From a bacterium (GTDB lineage: Bacteria; Patescibacteriota; Minisyncoccia; Minisyncoccales; Minisyncoccaceae): DNA of 8,343 nucleotides. The notes beneath the pieces are model-generated. The model made no database searches. It saw only the letters and a program-made list of their open reading frames with translations, and had not been told where the DNA came from. The translations under genes and the position numbers were made by a program. The stretch spans positions 1-8,343 of the forward strand of contig JALNZJ010000028.1 in NCBI GenBank assembly GCA_023229485.1. Reading direction: 5' to 3'. Below, piece after piece: positions 1 through 6,361 of the stretch (the stretch's first letter is position 1; every line of letters begins with the position of its first letter).

Positions 1-1
1 T

Positions 2-916
2 TGTCAAGCAAATAAGAAGACAAATTGTGTTTGGTCATGTGGAAAATGGAGTGATTGTCTTAACGGAACGCAAACTAGAACCTGCACTTCGCTACCAGTA
101 GCGGGATGTACTAACAATCCCTACCCCATAAGCCAAGCATGCACAGATAAGATTGACGGAGCTTGCGGAGCGTCAAATGGAAAAACAATGGACGATGCAC
201 CAACGACCGACCTTTGTATAAAAGGTAAACCCAGTCCAGTCTCGGGAACAAATCCATGGACATGGACATGTTATGGAGAATATGGAGGATTGGATGATGC
301 ATGTTCGGCCTATAAACCTATTCCAAAGTGCGGAAGTAGGACAATAACATCCTTTAGCCAACCATCAGTACTTGACTTATGCGAAGTTGGAAATCCTTCA
401 GCTGTAATTTTCTATAAAAATACGAACGCATCCGAAATTTACAACAGTGACTTTTGGACTTCCGGTATTCATTTTTTTTGGAATTGGACTTGTGACAGTG
501 GTAAAGATTCGGTTAAGTGTAGTCTTCCTAGTAAAAATTTTCCTGGGTGCGGTTGGCCTAACGGGACAGAGGCTCCGACTAATCAAGATTTGAGCAAATG
601 GCCAAACCTGTGTAGAATTGGCTACGCAAGTAATTTTTTCCAACCCACTTCTGGTGTTGCTAATTGGAGTTGTAATGTTCCGGGAGCTTCTATTAACTGT
701 AGTACTAGTGAGGATCGTAACGGTGCTAAGTATTCAGCAAAATGTGGCAGAGCAGTTAGTGAAATATTTCCTTATGAATTACCCAATACATCCACGTGGC
801 TTTGCGACAACGAAGGAACGCCCAAAATGGAAACAAGTACGCAAGACGAATGGTGGTGGAAATGTGTGTCAAAGTACGGAACCAGTTCTATTGCGTGCAG
901 TGCAAAGAAAAAATAA
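2..916 (+). CDS. Cys-rich modular surface protein, 5'-truncated by window edge
   Basis: The reading frame is open from the first complete codon to TAA at 914-916, so the gene starts upstream. An internal ATG at 188 is not a credible start because it would cut the first Cys module in half. The visible 304 residues begin with a thrombospondin type 1-like segment (W-S-x-C-G-K-W-S-x-C, then GTQTRTC). Four modules follow, each with an early CG (Cys only in some), a central LC, an aromatic W-x-W-x-C or W-x-C, and a final Cys. No membrane helix or catalytic motif is visible. The protein ends at SAKKK, just after the fourth module. The next gene starts 9 bp downstream and encodes the same module type, suggesting an operon of related surface proteins. 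An adhesive or ligand-binding extracellular role is inferred from the disulfide-type architecture. The missing N-terminus may carry a signal peptide and pilin-like anchor as in the neighbours. By eye this gene is richer in G+C than those downstream. Confidence 0.85.
   Translation, partial: CQANKKTNCVWSCGKWSDCLNGTQTRTCTSLPVAGCTNNPYPISQACTDKIDGACGASNGKTMDDAPTTDLCIKGKPSPVSGTNPWTWTCYGEYGGLDDACSAYKPIPKCGSRTITSFSQPSVLDLCEVGNPSAVIFYKNTNASEIYNSDFWTSGIHFFWNWTCDSGKDSVKCSLPSKNFPGCGWPNGTEAPTNQDLSKWPNLCRIGYASNFFQPTSGVANWSCNVPGASINCSTSEDRNGAKYSAKCGRAVSEIFPYELPNTSTWLCDNEGTPKMETSTQDEWWWKCVSKYGTSSIACSAKKK
23..151 (+). other. Thrombospondin type 1-like segment
   Basis: Within the truncated first protein, about 40 residues show two Trp near the start (VWSCGKWSDC), a GTQTRTC strand, then GC...P...QAC. 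The W..W..C...G.Q.R.C order resembles a TSP1 repeat, a small Trp/Arg-stacked disulfide fold used in extracellular adhesion proteins. Six Cys can be counted (NCVW, WSC, SDC, RTC, AGC, QAC). It is short, and assignment is by eye only. Confidence 0.45.
158..910 (+). repeat. Four degenerate Cys/Trp protein modules
   Basis: Four successive protein-level modules of roughly 50-70 residues begin near GACGASNG, PKCGSRT, PGCGWPNG and AKCGRAV. Each has a Pro-containing stretch, then a second Cys (DLC, DLC, NLC, WLC), a variable loop, an aromatic W-x-W-x-C-like strand (WTWTC, WNWTC, ANWSC, WWWKC) and a last Cys (DACSA, VKCSL, INCST, IACSA). Loop lengths vary and the DNA is not conserved, so these are old duplications. 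The module matches the three copies in the next gene. I do not recognise a named family with certainty. Confidence 0.7.
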
Positions 917-925
917 AAAGAATTT

Positions 926-3415
926 ATGAATTATAAAAAGATATTTATAGTATTTTCTATCACTACTTCCCTATTTTTAATTTGCGGAACGGTTTTTGCC
1001 TTGGAAGTATCTTGGCCAACTATAGGAGGTCTCTCAATAAAAAATAGTTCTAGTATTGGAGATACTGCTAAATATTTTTTTGCACTTTCAACTGCGGCTG
1101 GTTCGGTAATAATGTTTGGAATGATAGTCTCAGGAGGAATCGATTTTATTTTTGCGAAAGGTGAAATAGAAAAAATTAGTAGAGCTAGAACAAAAATGAT
1201 TGGATCGGCCATTGGAATGGTTGTTTTGCTTAGTGTCTTTACTATTTTAAATGCTGTTAATCCTACACTTTTATCGCCAACAAACATTGGAACAGAGTGT
1301 GTTAATGGAGTAAGAAGAAAAATAACAAAAACATATACCGATACTAAGGGAGAAAAACAAGAAAATATTATTTATCAGTGCATAAACACTAATCAGCCAG
1401 ATTTAACCGTTGCAAAGACTGAAAGCGACGAAACAATAGTAGTAGAAGACGAAGGATCTACTTATCCCCTTTGTTTTATAAGGGAGGTGGTCGCTTTTTC
1501 AGAAAAAAATTACGAAGGAGGAAAAACAGTGATTTTTAAAGACGATACTATAAATAATGATGCTTGTCCTTCAGCTGATAATATAAAAATTGGAACTGCA
1601 AAATCTGTAACTTTTATGCTAAAGCAAGACGGAGTTTATCTATATGGAAAAAACAATACACTTCCTGAATGTGGAGCAGATCATTTGAGTAATAAAAACC
1701 CTCCAATCGACTTATGTAAGAATCCAAGCGTTTCTGATAACTTAACTAAAAACGAAGATGGAGAATGGACTTGGAAATGCAAAGAAGCTAATTCCGATAT
1801 TAATGTTAATTGTCGAACATTAATAAAGCCTGAATGTGGAGCAGATCATTTGAGTAATAAAAACCCTCCAACCGACCTATGTAAATATCCAAGTACTCCT
1901 ACCGGTCTAACTAAAGATGTGCTTGGAAACTGGACTTGGAAATGCACAGGAGAAGGGCCATCGGGGGCCGAAATTTCTTGCAGGACATTAATTCCAGCGA
2001 AATGTGGAACAGATCATTTGACCCATAATAATCCTCCCAAAAACTTATGCGAGGTTCCTAGTACATCCGCTGATTTAGTTGAAAAAAATAATAAAAGCTG
2101 GACTTGGACATGTAAGGGCGAAAAAAATGTTGATTCTGTTTCATGTAAAACATTATATCCCGCTGGATGTAAAATTGGATCAGAGCTTATAACCAATGGA
2201 GTAAGTCAAGAACCGCCCGATGGAGGAGCGGGAGGAACAGTAAAAGTTGCAACCAAGGTATTTGATTGGGATGGGGTTACAAAAATTTCCATATCAAGAG
2301 ATGGAACAAAACAAGATAGTTATATTTTTCTTGACGACTCGCTACTCATAGAAAATCTATCTAACGGAAAATCTATATTATTTACTGGAACTGATCATTC
2401 GGGAACGATGGTATCAAATCCAGTGATTACAGCGATTTTACAAAAAGGACAAAATACATTAAAGTACACGGCCATTGACAGTGATAACGATGCGGCTTGT
2501 ACGGGAATTGGAACTCTTTATTTGCTTTGGTGTACAGATTATCCTGAAGAGCCAATCCCAGCGGCAACAGCATCAACGTCATTGTCAACCACAGCATCAA
2601 GTCGAATTTCAAATCCATGGCCAGTGTTTGCAGACGCCGCAAACGATAAAGACCTTGGTCCTTATTTTTACAATACTAGCGTAGAAAACTTTGATCTCGA
2701 AAACTTCAATGATAAAGTAAAGAGGATAGAGCTTGTCAGTAAGGGCTTTAAAGTTAATAGTTCTACAAATAATGGAGTAACATATTACTTATATTATGGA
2801 AGTTTTTATGGTGCGGTTTTATTTACTAATCCTAGTTTTAGCGGTCAGTGCTTTTATTTGAATCCATCCGGTGATTTGACAAAGACAGACAAGGCAACAG
2901 GAGAAAATATAACCATGGAAGGAGAATTATCATCAATGATTGTTTTTAAAGCCAATCTTAGTCTAAGTACTACTTTAGAAGATGGGACTATTGATTTATA
3001 TGCTACGCCAAATTGTGGAGAAGACGTAAATACAACCAATGCGACGGGACATAAATATGATGTTTGTTCAATAACTATCAAACCTACTGCAAAAGAATAT
3101 GGCGAATTAGAAAAAGTTATTTTAGGTCCATCAAAACCAAGCTTTGTTATAGATCCAAATTTTGTAGAAGCAGCCTGTCCAGATAAATTTCTAAAAGCAG
3201 ACAAGAAAAGTTATTATGATATACAATCATTTCGAATCAATGGGTCAGCAGGGGTTGTATTGAAAACCGATAAAGGAAATTGTCATTATTTTGACGTAAA
3301 GACTAATCCGAGAAGAGGAAATTGTTTTGCTAATCTACAAGATACCTTTAAGAGCTTTTTAGGACAAGAAAAGCCAAAAACAATAATGATTATCCCATTA
3401 CAACAGACACAATAA
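926..3415 (+). CDS. Pilin-like anchored protein with Cys modules and crystallin-like motifs
   Basis: This is an 829-residue secreted or membrane-anchored protein. Residues 1-25 are a signal peptide (KK, hydrophobic core, VFA then LEV). Hydrophobic helices at about 48-72 and 92-112 flank a basic loop (KISRARTK), the layout of VirB2/TrbC-type T4SS pilin-like proteins common in Patescibacteria. Residues 191-198 (FSEKNYEG) and 633-640 (FTNPSFSG) fit the beta/gamma-crystallin Greek-key signature F/Y-x6-G, and the latter is followed by LSSMIVF. Three Cys modules start at C249, C304 and C360. A beta-rich segment follows (about 415-538), then a Ser/Thr/Ala linker (about 540-562). The C-terminal domain (about 711-829: YDVC, FLK, GNC at 784-786, KPK) also occurs in the next protein. 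ATG 926 gives a well-formed signal peptide directly but has no clear Shine-Dalgarno. Function is unknown; surface binding or a pilus-like assembly is inferred. Confidence 0.9.
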   Translation: MNYKKIFIVFSITTSLFLICGTVFALEVSWPTIGGLSIKNSSSIGDTAKYFFALSTAAGSVIMFGMIVSGGIDFIFAKGEIEKISRARTKMIGSAIGMVVLLSVFTILNAVNPTLLSPTNIGTECVNGVRRKITKTYTDTKGEKQENIIYQCINTNQPDLTVAKTESDETIVVEDEGSTYPLCFIREVVAFSEKNYEGGKTVIFKDDTINNDACPSADNIKIGTAKSVTFMLKQDGVYLYGKNNTLPECGADHLSNKNPPIDLCKNPSVSDNLTKNEDGEWTWKCKEANSDINVNCRTLIKPECGADHLSNKNPPTDLCKYPSTPTGLTKDVLGNWTWKCTGEGPSGAEISCRTLIPAKCGTDHLTHNNPPKNLCEVPSTSADLVEKNNKSWTWTCKGEKNVDSVSCKTLYPAGCKIGSELITNGVSQEPPDGGAGGTVKVATKVFDWDGVTKISISRDGTKQDSYIFLDDSLLIENLSNGKSILFTGTDHSGTMVSNPVITAILQKGQNTLKYTAIDSDNDAACTGIGTLYLLWCTDYPEEPIPAATASTSLSTTASSRISNPWPVFADAANDKDLGPYFYNTSVENFDLENFNDKVKRIELVSKGFKVNSSTNNGVTYYLYYGSFYGAVLFTNPSFSGQCFYLNPSGDLTKTDKATGENITMEGELSSMIVFKANLSLSTTLEDGTIDLYATPNCGEDVNTTNATGHKYDVCSITIKPTAKEYGELEKVILGPSKPSFVIDPNFVEAACPDKFLKADKKSYYDIQSFRINGSAGVVLKTDKGNCHYFDVKTNPRRGNCFANLQDTFKSFLGQEKPKTIMIIPLQQTQ
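1664..2160 (+). repeat. Three tandem Cys modules, first two recently duplicated
   Basis: Three in-frame modules have their first Cys codons at 1670, 1835 and 2003, a spacing of 165 and 168 bp (55 and 56 codons). The protein pattern is CG-x-DHL-x5-PP-x-x-LC...W-T-W-x-C...C-[RK]-TL. The opening 43 bp of copies 1 and 2 (1664-1706 and 1829-1871) are identical, while copy 3 is diverged (DHLTHNNPPKNLC). The remainder of copies 1 and 2 differs more, which points to a recent duplication or gene conversion limited to the module head. The same module type occurs four times in the preceding gene. Confidence 0.9.
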
Positions 3416-3433
3416 ATATTAAAAACCTATACA

Positions 3434-6361
3434 ATGGATTATAAAAAAATAATAATATTTATTATTACCGTTTTCTTGTCGCTGGTTAACGAGACAGCTT
3501 TTGCATTGGAAAATGTTTATCCGGTAGTGGCTGGAAAAAGCATAACAGAGGGGTCAACTTTTTTGGATTATGTATCTTATGGATTTGCACTTATAACTGC
3601 GTTAGGAGGGGTTATAATGTTTGTAATCTTAGTTCGAGCAGGACTAAAAATGATTACTGGGGCAGGAAATTCTAATGAAGCTAAAAAAGAGATTAAAAGA
3701 GCTTCTTTTGGACTTTTTCTCTTATTTGCGGTTTATTTGACTTTAAACACAATTAATTCTTCTTTAGTAAATCCTCAGACCATTGATCAATCCTGTACCG
3801 AAGGGATTCCTCTTCAAACGGCGACAACAAAAACTGTAGATGGGCAAACAAAAGAAAGCCTTTACGATGTTTGCGTTAAATCTAGTGTCCCAAATTTAGA
3901 AAAAATTAAACAATCTTATAGTGCGGATTTTTCTACTTGTATTACGAAAGCAGTCATATCTTATCCAGAAGCTAATTACACGGGAGCACCAACGGTTATT
4001 TTTGATGATACGACCAGTAGGACAAAAAATTGCTTATATAGACCCAGAGTTATAGGAGCAAAATCATTAAAGATTATTCCAAAACAAAAAGGAGCTTATC
4101 TCTACGAAAAAGACAACTATGGAATTGTAGAAAATTCTTCCGCCCCTTTATTTTTTAATATTGGAGCAGAAGATTTATCTAAAAATCGGTTTGATAATAA
4201 AACAAGGTCAATAAATATTATTAGTCGAGACTATTCAACGGATCCATTGTCAGTCGCCAATGATCCATCTGATCAAATTACAGAGGATTATGTAGGTGCA
4301 ATAATTTTTGAAAACCCAGGATACAGAGGAAAATGTTTGCCAGTTGACTCAAATAATGAATCATTAGTAGGAACTGATAAGGCGATTGGAAAGGTAGACT
4401 TGAGTGGTAAGGATTTATCAACTCCTGGAGTTTCTTCTCTTACAGTTTTTAGTAAAAAAATACATACAAAAAGACTCAAGGAATCAGAAAAAAATTATGT
4501 TTATTTATATGCTGTCAAAAATTGTGGGGAAAATATAAACAAGGACACATCTAAAACAAGTTTTTTAGATAAAAATAAAAACCCAATTATAATTAAAAAT
4601 GATAAAAACATCGTTGCTTTAAAAATAAATCAATTTTTTAATATTGTCTCCACGCTCCCCTATCTTGCAGATAAGGGATTCGCTGCTATTGAAAACCAGG
4701 TTTTAAAAATTATTGATTATGAAAAAAATAATTTGAATAAAATTTTAATTGCAATTAATGATATTAGTAAAACTTTTGACAGCAATTTAATAATAACTAA
4801 AAATTATAATTCTTTAAAAGTTGATACAGCATTAGCCGCTAGTTCAAATTTTCGAAAATCTTACGACTGGACTCATGCTCATGGGAAGAATTGGCTTACT
4901 TCTGCGAAAGACCAAGGAAGTGCGGGAACATGTTGGGCCTTTGCTGCTGTCGGAACCTTAGAGGCACAAATTCGACTTTATTATAATCAGCCAGATCTAG
5001 CTCTTGATTTCTCTGAACAGATGGAAGTTGATTGTACAGGCAAAGACGACGGCTATAGTGGTAACTTGCTATACACCAGCCCAAATCCATATACAGGATG
5101 GCCAAATTGTTTTTATGCAGAAGCAAATTACGATTGTATAAAAAATAGAGGAATTGCCGATGAGGCCTGCGATCCTTACGTAGGAAGAGATGACTTGGCG
5201 GCTAGACAAGCCGTAGATCCAACCGCTAAGGATGTTTGTGGAATCGCAGTTTGTTCTGATTGGAATGAGAGAGTTTGGAAAAATTCTGGTTATTTAGGAT
5301 ATGGGGGGTATTATTCAGACACTGCTTGTCCAAATAAAACTTGGGGAATGACGGAAGAAGGTTTAAAAAAAATGCTTATCACAAAAGGACCGCTTGACCT
5401 TGCTGGATATTATGCTTTTGGTACGCCAGTACTAAACGGACATGCTATGGTTTTAACTGGATATGAGACTTCAGATAGTGGACATACGACATGGATATTC
5501 AAAAATAGCTGGGGAGGTAATGGCGTTTATAGGGTTGCAGACAAAAATAAGATTTTGGCTAACGCCTCTGTCCCTATCGGACCATTCACTCCTCCACTTA
5601 ATAAGGCATATTGGCCAGCAGGATTTGATGGAGAAATAAGATGCACGGACGCTGATAAGGATGGTTATTGTTTTTGGGGGTCGTCAGCTGAAAAGCCACC
5701 TTCTTGTGATGCTCTTACTTGTGCAGAAGAAAAAGACTGTGATGATAGCGATAATACTGGGCACATATTTGATGGCGACTATAATTGTGGGGCGAACGCA
5801 TCCGAAGACCTATGTACTGACTCTGATAAGGATGGTTATTGTTTTTGGACTAAAGACGTAAAACCATCTTCTTGTGATGCTCTTACTTGTGCAGAAGAAA
5901 AAGACTGTGATGATAGCGATGATACTATTACCAGTGCATGTTTTAGTCTTCCAAGCAGTACAATATCTCCAGCTGAACCTATTCCTGACCCTGAACCTGA
6001 TCCAGTATATGGAGTGGGAGGACTATATGATGTATGTAAAATAGAAATTCCAGACCTAGAAGCTGGAGACAAGATTGCAGATTTTGAAAAATTAATATCA
6101 GAACAATGTGCAGGAAAATTCTTAAAAACAAAAAGTGGTAAAACCTATGACATAATTTCCTTTAAAATTGCTGGTCCTGCAGGAGTGGTAATAAAAGGAA
6201 CTAACGGTAACTGTCTTTATTGGGATACCGCAAATGTAGAAAAAACAGGATCTTGCGTCAATGAACTTAGAGGGTCGGATGTTTTTAATACAAATATCAT
6301 AGCCGAAGCATTGGGAATGACGGTGAAGCCAAAAAGCATAATAGTTTTTCCAAAAGATTAA
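3434..6361 (+). CDS. Pilin-like anchored papain-family (C1A) cysteine peptidase
   Basis: This 975-residue protein probably cleaves extracellular proteins or peptides. Residues 1-24 are a signal peptide (AFA then LEN), and two hydrophobic helices at about 48-70 and 91-111 form the pilin-like anchor. Greek-key motifs lie at Y177-G184 (YPEANYTG) and F292-G299 (FENPGYRG), the latter followed by VSSLTVF. A helical stretch (about 395-460) precedes the peptidase. The papain catalytic set is complete: Q494 and C500 in DQGSAGTCWAF, H670 in NGHAMVLTGY, and N691 in KNSWGG. The peptidase is followed by two acidic repeats, D739-x-D-x-DGY with D768-C-DDSD and D796-x-D-x-DGY with D824-C-DDSD, resembling MopE-type metal-binding motifs. 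A Pro/Glu linker then leads to the C-terminal YDVC/GNC domain (865-975) shared with the upstream protein. Start 3434 lies 18 bp after the previous stop, with no clear Shine-Dalgarno. Substrate is unknown. The peptidase assignment is firm; anchoring in a pilus rather than the membrane is uncertain. Confidence 0.93.
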   Translation: MDYKKIIIFIITVFLSLVNETAFALENVYPVVAGKSITEGSTFLDYVSYGFALITALGGVIMFVILVRAGLKMITGAGNSNEAKKEIKRASFGLFLLFAVYLTLNTINSSLVNPQTIDQSCTEGIPLQTATTKTVDGQTKESLYDVCVKSSVPNLEKIKQSYSADFSTCITKAVISYPEANYTGAPTVIFDDTTSRTKNCLYRPRVIGAKSLKIIPKQKGAYLYEKDNYGIVENSSAPLFFNIGAEDLSKNRFDNKTRSINIISRDYSTDPLSVANDPSDQITEDYVGAIIFENPGYRGKCLPVDSNNESLVGTDKAIGKVDLSGKDLSTPGVSSLTVFSKKIHTKRLKESEKNYVYLYAVKNCGENINKDTSKTSFLDKNKNPIIIKNDKNIVALKINQFFNIVSTLPYLADKGFAAIENQVLKIIDYEKNNLNKILIAINDISKTFDSNLIITKNYNSLKVDTALAASSNFRKSYDWTHAHGKNWLTSAKDQGSAGTCWAFAAVGTLEAQIRLYYNQPDLALDFSEQMEVDCTGKDDGYSGNLLYTSPNPYTGWPNCFYAEANYDCIKNRGIADEACDPYVGRDDLAARQAVDPTAKDVCGIAVCSDWNERVWKNSGYLGYGGYYSDTACPNKTWGMTEEGLKKMLITKGPLDLAGYYAFGTPVLNGHAMVLTGYETSDSGHTTWIFKNSWGGNGVYRVADKNKILANASVPIGPFTPPLNKAYWPAGFDGEIRCTDADKDGYCFWGSSAEKPPSCDALTCAEEKDCDDSDNTGHIFDGDYNCGANASEDLCTDSDKDGYCFWTKDVKPSSCDALTCAEEKDCDDSDDTITSACFSLPSSTISPAEPIPDPEPDPVYGVGGLYDVCKIEIPDLEAGDKIADFEKLISEQCAGKFLKTKSGKTYDIISFKIAGPAGVVIKGTNGNCLYWDTANVEKTGSCVNELRGSDVFNTNIIAEALGMTVKPKSIIVFPKD
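4853..5590 (+). other. C1A (papain-type) peptidase domain
   Basis: The domain runs from about residue 474 (FRKSYDW, the usual mature papain N-terminal strand) to about 719. The oxyanion Gln, nucleophile Cys, His and Asn are all present in family-typical contexts, so it should be catalytically competent. Between nucleophile and His there is a Cys-rich stretch (VDC, PNC, YDC, EAC, DVC, AVC, TAC), suggesting several disulfides and an extracytoplasmic location. The usual papain C-x-GG motif after VDC is replaced by DCTGKDDGYSGN. Confidence 0.93.
5642..5938 (+). repeat. Two acidic DxDxDGY/DCDDSD repeats (MopE-like)
   Basis: Two in-frame copies encode CTD-x-DKDGYCFW followed about 22 residues later by CDALTCAEEKDCDDSD. 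The DNA is nearly unchanged: 26 bp are identical at 5652-5677 and 5823-5848, and 53 bp at 5700-5752 and 5868-5920. The linker between the two blocks differs by one codon and has diverged in sequence. The clustered Asp residues match the putative metal-binding (calcium or copper) motif known from MopE-type secreted proteins. They sit just after the peptidase, so metal-dependent stabilisation of that region is a reasonable inference. Confidence 0.85.

Noticed and set aside
188..190. ATG at 188 as the start of the first gene
   Set aside because: The frame stays open to the window edge, and codons 2-187 encode a sensible Cys-rich segment. Starting at 188 would split the first CG...LC module.
618..929. 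A 103-codon open frame on the plus strand overlapping the end of gene 1
   Set aside because: It overlaps the Cys-module gene in another frame and has no recognisable protein features. The real gene has clear repeat conservation there.
931..1287. A 118-codon minus-strand open frame opposite the start of gene 2
   Set aside because: It is antisense to the signal peptide and membrane helices of gene 2. Its hydrophobic look comes from the AT-rich complementary codons.
1664..1871. The repeats as a possible CRISPR array
   Set aside because: There are only two perfect copies. They are in frame within a protein module, and the intervening sequence is also homologous coding sequence.
2543..2610. Ser/Thr/Ala-rich stretch in protein 2 as a frameshift or assembly error
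   Set aside because: The frame continues on both sides into conserved segments. It is best read as an interdomain linker.
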